13,185 nt of DNA, from the NCBI GenBank assembly GCA_033085395.1, contig JANQBS010000579.1, positions 1-13,185 on the forward strand. The letters run 5' to 3'. The translations under genes were made by a program, and so were the position numbers. This document shows, piece after piece, positions 1 through 8,339 of the stretch. Position 1 is the stretch's first letter. Each line of letters begins with the position of its first letter. Source of the DNA: Xanthoparmelia taractica. Lineage: Eukaryota; Ascomycota; Lecanoromycetes; Lecanorales; Parmeliaceae. Below the pieces are notes generated by a model that was given only the letters and a program-made list of their open reading frames with translations, ran no database searches and was not told the origin of the DNA.

Positions 1-150
1 GCTTTTTACGTATTTTTAGAATATAGAAAAATATCACGTAATATATTTATTAAAAACCCAATGGGAGTATGGGATATCCTCTACCTTTCGGTATGGTATT
101 CGAAAAACTAATCCCATACCATCAAATATATCACACCTTTCCGACCCGTA
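1..150. mobile_element. MITE-like element, partial copy 1 (cut by window edge)
   Basis: This is the terminal 150 bp of a short inverted-repeat element, aligned base for base without gaps to 12112-12261. It ends in CCGACCCGTA, the inverted counterpart of TACGGGTCGG that opens the full copy at 11986. The two copies differ at 19 of 150 positions, 16 of them transitions. Within it, GTATGGGA (67-74) and TCCCATAC (112-119) can pair, as can GGTATGG (90-96) and CCATACC (114-120), so the end folds on itself. The bases after it, CTTAAATA (151-158), would be its right target duplication, but the left flank is outside the window. No coding capacity is seen. It is much less RIP-mutated than its surroundings. 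Confidence 0.85.
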
Positions 151-158
151 CTTAAATA

Positions 159-700
159 CTTTTAGAATCTTAACTTAAAAAAAGTATTAATCTATTTAAT
201 TAACTTCTTTATATTATTTATTTAAATCTTTAACGTGTATAATATATTAATACTATTACTTTATAAGATATATCTTAATTTAGCCGTCGAGTATAAGTAG
301 AAAGATACTTATATAATAATATTAATATATACTTCGTTTATTTTTAATAATATTAGCTCTTAAAAGAAGATTCTATAGAAGAATATTATATATATCGTAA
401 TAGCTTATACGACTATAACGAAGTCTTCGATAGACTATTATAAAGTAACTTCTTTTAAAATTAATCTATTAATTATCTTCTTTAACTTATTGTTTATCTT
501 CTTAATAATTATAAATTTAATATTAAAATATATTATATATAATAACGTTATAATTTATAATATATCTTAGATTATTATTATTATAGTAATTATAATCGAT
601 AATTTCTCTAGAATCTAAATAGATTTGAATATTATAGTCGATATTTCGAAAGAATAATAGATATTAATATTTTTAAAGTCTTTCGTAAACTCCAAGTCTA
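159..700. other. RIP-mutated sequence, family not recognised
   Basis: This stretch has the CA/TG-poor, TA-rich composition of the element relics around it. I could not read a known retrotransposon domain in any frame, even when TAA and TAG are taken as former glutamine or tryptophan codons. It lies upstream of the Gypsy-A pol relic, so it may be that element's gag or 5' region, or an unrelated older repeat. From about 560 the + strand has a fairly open reading with residues such as FEYYSRYFERII, but that is not diagnostic. Confidence 0.4.
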
Positions 701-945
701 TTAAAGTATAGAGGTTGGCACGCAAAGTCCTGGACAGCGCTAATGTATACCCTAACATTACTTGCGGAAGATAGCATTAGGATATACGACCCTAGAAACA
801 TATCTATAGGGCCTAATAGGGGCATTGATCCCCATATAGGCGTTCATTCAAAATAGTTCATAAGCGTAGTGTCTAGGCAATCACCGTAATCTCCCGACGG
901 GGCGTTATTAAGATCTTGACGTATAATACTAGCGTTGTTTAGAAC
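700..945. other. RIP-sparse island of unknown origin
   Basis: The base composition changes sharply here. The 180 bases 721-900 hold 12 CA and 5 TG, against none in comparable stretches nearby. GC is visibly higher, with runs such as CTCCCGACGGGGCG. I see no open reading frame, tRNA or rRNA motif. GTATACCCTAA (745-755) pairs with TTAGGATATAC (777-787) at 10 of 11 positions around a 21-base loop. No clear terminal inverted repeat or target duplication was found. It separates unassigned sequence from the C-terminal part of Gypsy-A RT, where RT palm coding would be expected. It could be a short insertion below the RIP length threshold, or unique host DNA at a deletion junction. The boundaries are approximate. 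Confidence 0.6.
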
Positions 946-959
946 TTTACGTGTTAATC

Positions 960-1870
960 TTTATATAATTTATTAGTTAAAAGATTAAGAAAACTATTAA
1001 TAAAACGTTTAATAAGCTATATTAATAAGATATAATTATTTAGTTTATTTAGTCTATCTTATTTAATTATCTCTATCTCGTAATATAACGTGAAATTAAT
1101 AAAGTAAAGAAGAGTAAGAATTAATTTATTTAAGATATTTACTTCTAAAGAGAAGTTAATAGTAATTAATACGCTTATTTTTTCTAATATCTTACGAGAG
1201 CTAGAAATCTTCTAAAACTTAATTAATTAACTACGATTATTTATTCTTCGATATACTTAATAAACGCACGCTCTATAATATCGTAAAATAAAGCTTATTA
1301 GCTCTTTATTTAAAAAATATTAAGAGATATTTTTATAAGTAATAATCTTATAAATTAATCTACGTACTAATAAAGTAAGAATTTAAGACTTTTAATAATA
1401 TTAAGAATAGTTTTATTAGCTTAATCTTCTTAATCTATTTCGATATAAAGAGATAATTATTAATCGATTTAAATATTTTTAAGATATAGAATTTTATAAT
1501 AATAATTTATTACGTGAAAGAAGAGCTTATTAAAAAAAATCTAAAATATTAATTTAATTTATTATATTTTTTAATAAAATATTAAATTAAATAAAAAAGA
1601 ATTATTAATCGATAGAAGTAAAGATAATTAATCTTATTTAAATTATAAAAAAGATTTAATATATAATTAAATCTATTAAAAAGTCTTTTATAATTATTTA
1701 TATTAATTACTTAATTATAATACTATTCTCTAAGTAAATTAATATATTATTATTATTAATTAATAAGCTTAACTTACACTTAATTTATACTTTATAATAT
1801 TTATTATAATTAAATATAAGATTAATAAGTTTAATATTATATTAAACGCGCTCTTATAATTATTAATTAC
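960..1870 (+). pseudogene. Gypsy-A pol relic: end of RT and RNase H
   Basis: This is a dead Ty3/Gypsy polyprotein segment with many stops and frame changes. At about 1141 the reading TSKEKL, then a leucine-rich stretch and RKIKLISSLFKKYQE, matches the RT thumb and connection region of fungal Gypsy elements (family pattern 'TxEKLxAI...PLQxRKTxLL'). At 1449-1483 RQLLIDLNIFK corresponds to the RNase H opening 'RxLYIDLDASK', followed at about 1500 by IYYVKEE ('MIYHVK'). Near 1768 NKLNLHLIYTLQYL matches 'DKLNLRLVRASQYL', and NALL near 1848 corresponds to 'DALSRL'. No RT catalytic YVDD is visible; the sequence upstream is the RIP-sparse island and then unassigned DNA. This is the oldest layer, later split by the Copia element. 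Confidence 0.8.
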
Positions 1871-1989
1871 TTTATTTATTAAAATATTAAATATATTTAT
1901 TTAAAGTCTATAAAGCTAATAATTAATAAAGAAATATATTCGCGCTTATTAGAAAATCTTCTATAAATAATAAAATATTTTTATAAAAT

Positions 1990-2275
1990 AAGAATAATCG
2001 AGTTCGTAAGCTCGAAAATTTACTTTATTATATTAACTTTAATAATAATTAAGAATATCTTTATATTCTTAATAGCTTAAAGAAATAAATATTTAAACTC
2101 GCTTACGATAAGTAATATTATAATAATTATTATCGCTTCTATAATAGAATCGCTATTTTAATATATCTTTAATATCTTAATAGAAGTTTTTATAATTATA
2201 TTAATTATTATTTAAAATATCATTTAAATTAAATAAAGCGCTATAAGTCTTATAAGAGTATATTATTAATAAATC
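1990..2275 (+). pseudogene. Gypsy-A integrase zinc-finger relic (5' half of split gene)
   Basis: This continues the Gypsy-A pol. At about 2018-2052 LLYYINFNNN corresponds to the 'LLYHVD' stretch ahead of integrase. IPNSLKKQIFKLAYDKQYY follows and matches 'IPxSLxxEIFxLAHDxQxH', giving the histidine pair of the HHCC finger once Y is read as former H. Downstream YNRIAI, LNRSFYNYI and then Y-L-K-Y (2209-2220) correspond to the CX2C pair, with TAT derived from TGT, followed by LNQIKRYKSYKSI ('LNQTKRHKPYGSL'). The coding sense stops at 2275, where Copia inserted, and resumes at 12359. RIP leaves C and H codons as TAT throughout. Confidence 0.8.
2271..2275. repeat. Copia target-site duplication, left (AAATC)
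   Basis: AAATC lies directly before the left Copia LTR and is repeated at 12354-12358 directly after the right LTR. Five base pairs is the usual duplication length for Copia integrases. The duplication fixes both outer borders of the element and shows the flanking Gypsy-A sequences were once contiguous. Confidence 0.9.
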
Positions 2276-2310
2276 TATTAAAATATAAGATAGAACACGT
2301 AGTAATTATA

Positions 2311-2332
2311 TTAGCTAAGAATTACTAGCTAA
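2311..2332. repeat. LTR stem-loop TTAGCTA / TAGCTAA
   Basis: A perfect 7-bp inverted repeat, TTAGCTA and TAGCTAA, surrounds an 8-base loop. In the other LTR the MITE inserted within the left arm of this same structure. Confidence 0.75.
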
Positions 2333-2348
2333 AAAAGCGAGATTATAA

Positions 2349-2385
2349 GACACGCCTTAGCGTGTCACGTGATCTAATCACGTGA
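2349..2385. repeat. Tandem LTR stem-loops with CACGTG cores
   Basis: Two perfect inverted repeats overlap by two bases. GACACGC-CTTA-GCGTGTC (2349-2366) has a 7-bp stem. TCACGTGAT-CTA-ATCACGTGA (2365-2385) has a 9-bp stem, each arm holding the palindrome CACGTG, the E-box core bound by bHLH regulators in fungi. On the - strand this block lies near the start of the LTR, where U3 promoter elements are expected. The other LTR shows the same block with several transition differences. A promoter or silencer function is inference. Confidence 0.65.
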
Positions 2386-2399
2386 CTCGAATTTCAATA

Positions 2400-2408
2400 C
2401 TCCCTCTC
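2400..2408 (-). promoter_or_regulatory. Copia polypurine tract
   Basis: On the - strand this reads GAGAGGGAG and abuts the 3' LTR exactly. A purine run in this position primes plus-strand DNA synthesis in LTR retrotransposons. It confirms that the element reads on the - strand and that 2276-2399 is its 3' LTR. Confidence 0.85.
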
Positions 2409-2579
2409 GAGCGTATTCTCGTAGATTTTCTATCTTTTATAAAAGACGAGTAAACGAGATTCGAATCGTTTCAGAAATAGAACTTGATAATAGTAATTAA
2501 TAGTAGCGGCGAATGGGGATAAATAACTCTCTTAAAATAAGACTTAGAGAAGTAATTTCAATTTAATTAGATTTCTAAA

Positions 2580-4110
2580 GCGATTAAACTTATTCTTATA
2601 TAGAGTCTTAATAAGCTCGTCGACTACTTGTCTTTTAGTCGAGACGTATTTTAGAGCGATATTCCCGATAGTGACTTATTCTTACACGTAGTAGTGTTGA
2701 ATATCGATATGCTTAATACGTGCATGAAATTAAAGATTCTTAACTAGGGTTATTATATTTTAATTTTCGTAATAAATTATTATTATCTTAATAATTAGAT
2801 CGCTAAGATTAAGCTAGTTAAAAATATTACGTAATTAAATAAAGTTCTTAATAGCTTATATTTAATTAATATACTTAACTTTATAGATTAAAAGCGTTAC
2901 AATAAGTTAACCCTGAGATAATTAACTAATCGTAGCGCTATTTACGCTAAAGACGTACTCGAAAATAAAATATCGAGTATTTTAAATCGTTAATCTAATT
3001 AACGTTAATATACTCGAATAAAGATTCTAAATCTCTTCGAAAGATAAGTTAATAATTAATTATTTATTTAAGATATTAAAAGATATGATTAATAATCTTT
3101 TAATAAGACTTATTCAAATTAAAGTTATATTATGATATTACTAAAATAATATAGACGATTTTTAATCTAATATTTAATATTATATATATTAGCGAGTTAA
3201 TAGCTAATTAATAGATAATAAGAGAAGCTTCGATTATTTAATACTCTTCTTTAGCGATTTAATACTTCTCTATATTTATTAAGATAAGAATTTCTTTACT
3301 CTTTTATATATTATATTCGATAATAAATTTCTAAATATAATTCGTTTAATCGAGTTATAAAATTCGATTAATTCGATCTTTAATAATAATTATATCGAGA
3401 TAATAATTATACGCGTTTAAATTAATTATTTTAAAGCGCTTATAAAGCTTATTTTTAATACTCTAAATTTTCTTTTTATTAAGATTAATTAATAAAATAT
3501 TATTTACGTAGAGAGTAATAATAATAATATCGTTATTAAAGATTAAGTAATTAATCGTAATAAGCTTAAAGTCTAGCCTCAAAAAATATATTATTAGAAT
3601 ATTATATTAAATTCTAAGAAACGATTTTAAATTATATAACGTCTTCTTTAGTTTATATATCTTATATTTATTATTAACTTTAAAGTCGATAAGTTATATA
3701 ATATAGATAATTTTCTTCACGTTATGAACTTATCGTATAAAAGATTATTTTAATATTTATTTATTTTAATACTTAATTTAAAGCTATCGCTAAGATAAAG
3801 ATAATTTTATAATTTATAGATTTAATAACGAAGATAAAATTCTTATTAAAGTCTATATTCTTACGCTATTCGAAGTTATATATTATTTAATAAGTCTTAT
3901 AGCGAGCGATCTCTTCTTAAGATTTACACTTAATTTTATATATTTATTTATTCTTTAAGATATGTATATTCGAGAAAAGATTTATTAGAATTTAAATATT
4001 ATTAGTTATAAGAAAATTAACTTCTTTTTATATAGTAAGTTCTTATTATATTCTAATATATATTCGTTATCGCTTTTTTATAACTTTAAGATTTATATAA
4101 TTTAAAACCG
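2580..4110 (-). pseudogene. Copia pol relic: reverse transcriptase and RNase H
   Basis: Reading from about 4085 downward, SYKKAIT resembles the 'YKEAI' entry to Copia RT. At about 3958-3894 LKNKWIYKIK and then IARYK match 'LKxKWVYKIK...EIVRYKARWV', followed by FEQRKNIDFNKNF ('FEQRxGIDFxETF') and a relic of 'QMDVKTAFL'. The catalytic YVDD lies at 3499-3510 and now reads YVNN, both aspartates lost by G-to-A change. NKKKI, YKRFK and the 'YYLGM' region (YYLDI) follow. RNase H is recognisable at the end: HARIKHIDIQHYYV (2685-2726), then ALKYVSTKRQVVDELIKTLY, matches 'HARxKHIDIxYHYVRE...YVSTxxQVADxLTK'. This terminal part is the best preserved coding sequence in the window. Many TAA/TAG stops remain. 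The stretch 4110-4338 is the badly eroded link between integrase and RT. Confidence 0.92.
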
Positions 4111-4333
4111 TTAATTTTAATTAATAAGACGAAAGAGTTTAAAATAAGATTATAATAAACTTTAAGAATTTTATATCGTTTCGATAATTCACGTTTTAAA
4201 GATTTTCTAATTATTATAAATTATATTATAAGCTTTTTATTTTATAGTAAGTCTTTAAAAATTATAAATAATATAAACGTCTTATTATTAAGCGTTTCGA
4301 ATAATTTCGATAACTTTTCTAAAGATATACGCG

Positions 4334-4338
4334 AAGAC
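4334..4338. repeat. Gypsy-B target-site duplication, left (AAGAC)
   Basis: AAGAC precedes the left LTR of Gypsy-B and recurs at 7906-7910 right after its right LTR. It marks the insertion point inside the Copia element. Confidence 0.9.
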
Positions 4339-4481
4339 TGTAATAGTAAAGAAAGTATAATTAGTTAGTTGAGTGTGTAAGTCTTAATTATTCTAAGTTG
4401 GAAAAATCTATCTAAGTCAGCCAGTCAAGCACTTGCCTTAGCCGATTTCTCAATTGACTTAACAAGTGCGTTTTTGTAATA
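4339..4481 (-). repeat. Gypsy-B 3' LTR (143 bp)
   Basis: This is a direct repeat of 7772-7905, longer by 9 bp because of one indel near 4445. The substitutions I could align are all transitions. It starts TGTAATAG and ends GTAATA, where the other copy ends GTAACA; the canonical CA end has become TA here. Unlike the interior, it keeps many CA and TG dinucleotides, for example in CAGCCAGTCAAGCACTTGCC. Confidence 0.92.
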
Positions 4482-4899
4482 ATATTCACCGCAATAGAAG
4501 AAAAAGCGAGCGATCTCGCTTATTATTATATATATATTAAAGTATATAAAAAAATCTTATTAATTAAGTAATTATTAATAATAATATACTAAAATTAATA
4601 GAAAGCTAGTAATAATAAGATCTTTTCGACGATTAAACTATATAGATAGAATATTAATTAATAAATAAATATCTTCTTTTAATAATTATATAAACGTTAT
4701 CGAATAGAGAAAAGTTATTTCTAAATCGATAATACTTATTAAACGTTTAAATATAACGATAAAGTAAATAAATATAGTGTGAATATTATTTAGATTGCTT
4801 TCTAGAATAATTTCTTTCTTTTTTAAGAAATAAGTTTAATTAAAAAAACGAAGATAAGATTATAGAAGTAAGTGCAAATATAGATATAATAGCTCAAAT

Positions 4900-5085
4900 T
4901 CTAGCTACTTTCTTCTTATATTTTTTTATTAACTTAAAAATATTTTTAAGATTCTTAATATTATATTTAGAATTATATTTAGAATTATATTCTTTTTATC
5001 TTATTAGATATTCTATAATTAAATTGTATTGTTTTTTTAATAATTCGTTTATTAAGAAGTTATTCGATTTCTAAATTAATAGTAT
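4900..5085 (-). pseudogene. Possible Gypsy-B chromodomain relic
   Basis: Reading downward from about 5085 the - strand gives INLEIEQLLNKRIIKK, which resembles the chromodomain opening 'YEIERLLNKRxxR' found at the C-terminus of fungal Gypsy (chromovirus) integrases. A degraded stretch follows in which tryptophan codons would now be TAA/TAG. The position, some 370 bp after the integrase core, is right for such a domain. A short direct repeat, TATATTTAGAAT twice in tandem (about 4970-4995), falls inside it. The call rests on one motif and is tentative. Confidence 0.4.
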
Positions 5086-5449
5086 TATTATTAATAAAAA
5101 GAGATAAGATATATTAAGATCGAGAACGTTAAAAAGAATCCTTTTGTAGCGTAGAATAAGATTTTAATTATACTGTTATAAAGATAAGATAAACTCTTTA
5201 TTCTATAGAAATAGTAAGTCTATAGATAAATTTATCTATTTTATTTATTATCTAAAAAAAATTAATATATTATTATAATAGCTTATTAATAATAATAAAA
5301 ACAGAGAGAATTTTATAATCTTCATATAATCGAGGAAATACTTATTCTTCTATTTTAAGAAATGTTAATTAAAACTTTTTATCATAATAAAACTTATTAA
5401 ATATTTAAAATCGATAATATTTTTAATTATAATTCGTGTAAAGACGTAA

Positions 5450-6110
5450 TTAATTTTAAATAATAAACGAAATAAATTTAAAAATCTATTTAAAGTAAAA
5501 TTATAGATTATTTTACTTAATATAATTTTAGAAGAGACGAAGTTATTTAAAAAAAAATTATATTTATAATAGAACTTTTGATTATAAAGAAGATTTACTA
5601 AGAATATATACGAAGTATCTTAAAGCTATCTTAATAGTCTAATTAGTATATTCGCTTATATTATTAATTTATAAATAATAGTCTATTAAATTAAATAGAG
5701 AAATTTTTAATAGTTTAAAAAGCGATTTTTAAAGCTTCGAAAGAAATTTTCTATCTCGATCGCTAATAATAACTTTTAAAATTCTTTAATTAATAATATT
5801 AAATTAATTTAAAAATACCTTTTAAATTAATTTACTAAAAATTAATTAAATAACTTTTATAAATTTATAAATAATAAATATAATTTAATTTAATTTATAA
5901 TTTAATAAAAATAATATTAGAATAAAGTTAATAATTAAAGTATAAAAAGATACGAGCGAAGATAAGATTAACTATAAGCTATTATAAGATACGTATCTTT
6001 TTATTTATAGAATTAAATATTTTAAATAATATTAAATAAAATCTTATAAGTATTTTATAATTTTATAAATATATTAAAATAAAGTAACGATTTAATAATA
6101 TCTCTAAAAA
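5450..6110 (-). pseudogene. Gypsy-B integrase relic
   Basis: The HHCC finger end is seen at about 6060-5980 as QYYLKYL (CX2C with TAT from TGT), followed by QIKRYVSYNSLQLILS, matching 'QTKRHxPYGSLQPI', and INFILILP ('TIDFILALP'), which holds the first acidic residue, here D-to-N. The catalytic core is very clear at about 5770-5730: VIISDRDRKFLSKL keeps the second aspartate. Near 5656-5639 SEYTN corresponds to 'SERTNQT', containing the conserved glutamate. The usual 'YHPQTDG' ahead of it is visible only as YYLQIN. Downstream, ALRYFV and LNNFVSS match the C-terminal core ('LLNNSxSS'). All frames carry RIP stops. Confidence 0.9.
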
Positions 6111-6528
6111 TTAAAATACTCTTCTTTATATATTAAAGTAAAAATATCTTTTATTAATAAAAAGAGAATATAAAGTTATTATTAATTAATAGTTCTATTA
6201 ATATAAAAGATAAGATCTTACTATATTTCGTAAATAAGACTTTATTATTTTTATTTTTATTATTAATTTTCTTTCGATTAAGATAAAAAATAAGAATTAA
6301 TATTAATAGTAAAGAAATACTTTCTTCGCACGAAATATAAAGAAGCTACGTTCTAGCTAATTAGATTATTATTAATATTAAGCTATATAAAAATTCTTTT
6401 TTAATAATTATCATATTAATAATCTTAAATATATTTTTTATAAAAGAAAGTATTTATTTTTATTAAACTTACGATAAAAATATAGAGAATATTTGATTTC
6501 GAATAATAATAAGATAGCGAATTATCTT

Positions 6529-7353
6529 TATTTAAACTTATAAGCCTTAATAGAATATTAAATATAATATATTCTTTATTAGATTTATAAGAAATAATTA
6601 AATTAAATTATCTTGAGAATTAAGTAGCTCGAATTAAACGAATATTTATTCGTATTATTAATATAATTAAAATAATCGAAATTTACTTTATAATATTAAT
6701 AATAATAGAATAGTCGATTTATATTTTTATAAAATACTTTAAAGATTTAATTATATATCTTATTTTCTTTAAATATTAATAAGATTAATTATCTTTAATT
6801 TCGTAGATTAATAATTTTTTTCTATTATAATTAAAAGTCTTAATAGAAAAAAAATAGACTTCGTTTCTATATAAGAAGATTATTTATTTTTACTTTTATT
6901 TAATTCAATATAAAAAATTATTATCTTGAAATTAAATTCTTTTAAGATATTTAAATTAATTTATAAGATTTGAATATTATTAAAATATATTAAAATTATT
7001 AATTAAGATAATATTTTTTAAAAAAGCTAAAAAGAAGTTAATTGCTTCTTTAAAGCTATAAATAGCTTTATTTTAAAAAAGTATTATTTTCATTAATATT
7101 TAAAATTTAATACTTTCTTAAAAAATAATATTTTAAGATTTATAAGATTTATATTAATTATATATAGAAATAAACGTATTATAAAGCATAGAAATTCGAT
7201 TATTTAAAAGATTAAAATAATAATATTTTAAGAGAAAGAATTTAGAGCTAAGAAAACTAAAATAATAATAATCTTTTTAATAATAAAGAGAAAATATTAT
7301 ATTAATAAAAAAGATTTTTTATTAATATAAAGATATATATTATAAGAATTAAA
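6529..7353 (-). pseudogene. Gypsy-B pol relic: RT C-terminus and RNase H
   Basis: At about 7353-7307 FNSYNIYLYINKKSFLL matches the RT stretch after the active site ('FxxxNISLxPKKSFLGYPS'). LINLKILFFKKVLNFK (about 7155-7100) matches 'PLQxRKTLLLxxAP'. RNase H begins near 6973-6922 with LQINLNILKEFNF, corresponding to 'LYIDLDASKEFGF', and continues with IRHIIKS-like residues ('LRKVRHLIEAS') and RATQFSRQFNLII ('RASxFLxxFxLxI'). The section ends at 6562-6529 with FNILLRLISLNK ('PDALSRL'). Frame changes occur near 7000 and 6900. No YVDD is seen upstream, so the RT active site is deleted or erased. Confidence 0.88.
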
Positions 7354-7439
7354 GTCCTCTCTTATTATATAATTAAATAATATAATATTTTCTTTCTTTT
7401 TTAATTATAATAAAGACAATAAGATAAATAATTTAAAAG

Positions 7440-7545
7440 AAATAATAATATACTTCAACTGATAATAATATTATCTATAATAGTAGCAATATAGTAATAT
7501 AGTAATAATAAGTAAGCTATAATAATAATAGTAATAATAGTGAGT
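7440..7545. repeat. Imperfect (TAA/TAG)n microsatellite
   Basis: Irregular trinucleotide runs such as AGTAATAATAAGTAAGC and ATAATAATAGTAATAATAG occupy about 100 bp near the 5' end of Gypsy-B. Reversing C-to-T change at TA gives CAA/CAG repeats, so this may be a RIP-converted CAR microsatellite. Apart from this, the 7354-7771 interval between the RT relic and the 5' LTR holds nothing recognised. Confidence 0.5.
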
Positions 7546-7771
7546 GTAAGAAAGACAAGTGTAATAAGTTTTTAACGAACTTAATAAGATTTTGATTATT
7601 TAAATAAAAATTTCGATAATTTTATATGCGAATCTTATCGAATAAAATATAATTCTTCGCGAAGAAGAATTATTTTAACGAATATGATAAGTATTAATTA
7701 AATAATAATAAAGTAATAATAGAGAATCTTCTAAAATAACTAATAATAGCTATTTAACGTTATTATTATAC

Positions 7772-7905
7772 TATAATAGCAAAGAAAATATAATTAATTA
7801 GTTGAGTGTGTAAGTCTTAGTTATTCTAAGTTGGAAAAATCTATCTAAGTTAGCCAGCCAAGTACTTGCCTTAGTGATTGACTTGGCAAGTGCGTTTTCG
7901 TAACA
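7772..7905 (-). repeat. Gypsy-B 5' LTR (134 bp)
   Basis: This is a direct repeat of 4339-4481. Its outer end, GTAACA, preserves the canonical CA (TG on the coding strand: TGTTACGAAAACGC), while its inner end TATAATAG has TG changed to TA. CAAGTACTTG inside it is a perfect 10-bp palindrome. It retains CA/TG content like its partner. Confidence 0.92.
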
Positions 7906-7910
7906 AAGAC
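7906..7910. repeat. Gypsy-B target-site duplication, right (AAGAC)
   Basis: AAGAC directly follows the terminal CA of the right LTR and matches 4334-4338. Copia sequence resumes at 7911. Confidence 0.9.
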
Positions 7911-8339
7911 GACGCTTTTTAAGTTAAGAATTATATTTTAATTAAGATTCTAATCTCTATAAAATACTTTTTTTTAATTAATATCGCGATAGAATTAATC
8001 GCTTTAATAAAAAATTCGCGTTTTTTTTTTAAAGATTCTCTTCTTTGAAATAAATATTAAAGCGAGCTTTTAAATAGCGTTAATAGCGTTATTATAACGC
8101 TTATTATAAGCTTTTAAAAGCTTAAAGTTATTAACTTATTATATCTTACGAGAAATAAGATTTATTAAAATAAGTTTAGATAAGATATTATTAATTTAAA
8201 TAACGTTAAAGAAGATTTCGATCTTATTATTATATAGAAGTATACGATAAAATCTATTAGCTTAATAATTAATTAATATATTTCTATACGTACGATCTTA
8301 ATACTTAATTTATTTAATATTAATTATATATATCTAATA

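Larger units (their letters stand above)
2276..2399 (-). repeat. Copia 3' LTR (124 bp, uninterrupted)
   Basis: This aligns without gaps to the two halves of the right LTR (11946-11985 and 12270-12353), with 14 differences in 124 bp, 13 of them transitions. Its ends are TATTAAAAT and ATTTCAATA. Read on the - strand it opens TATTGAAATT, which would be the canonical TG start (TGTTGAAATT) with TG turned to TA by RIP. It contains three stem-loops (2311-2332, 2349-2366, 2365-2385). At 124 bp it is short for a Copia LTR. Confidence 0.92.
4339..7905 (-). mobile_element. Ty3/Gypsy LTR retrotransposon (Gypsy-B), internally deleted and RIP-degraded
   Basis: The element has direct LTRs (4339-4481 and 7772-7905), 5-bp AAGAC duplications and pol relics on the - strand in the Gypsy order RT, RNase H, integrase. 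Total length is 3567 bp, roughly half of a typical autonomous Gypsy element. The first recognisable domain is the RT thumb at about 7353, only some 420 bp from the 5' LTR, so gag, protease and the RT palm have been lost. Orientation is also supported by the LTR starting TGTTACG on the - strand and by a weak purine-rich stretch, GCGGTGAATAT, just ahead of the 3' LTR (4482-4492). The last stretch, about 4495-4900, holds nothing I recognise. Confidence 0.92.

Noticed and set aside
700..945. RIP-sparse island considered as tRNA, rRNA or a short host gene
   Set aside because: No cloverleaf, no rRNA motif I recognise and no meaningful open frame on either strand.
4339..4481. The 4339-4481 and 7772-7905 repeat considered as two solo elements or a MITE
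   Set aside because: The outer flanks share AAGAC, the ends are TG...CA, and Gypsy pol lies between, so these are the two LTRs of one element.
6990..7340. A Lys/Gln-rich, coiled-coil-like + strand reading inside Gypsy-B
   Set aside because: The opposite strand reads as the RT thumb and RNase H opening of Gypsy pol in the order and spacing of the family, so the + strand reading is an antisense shadow; its many Gln come from TAA/TAG created by RIP.
7440..7545. (TAA/TAG)n tract considered as a glutamine-rich gene or regulatory repeat
   Set aside because: No open frame or start codon accompanies it, and it lies inside a deleted retrotransposon; a RIP-converted microsatellite explains it.
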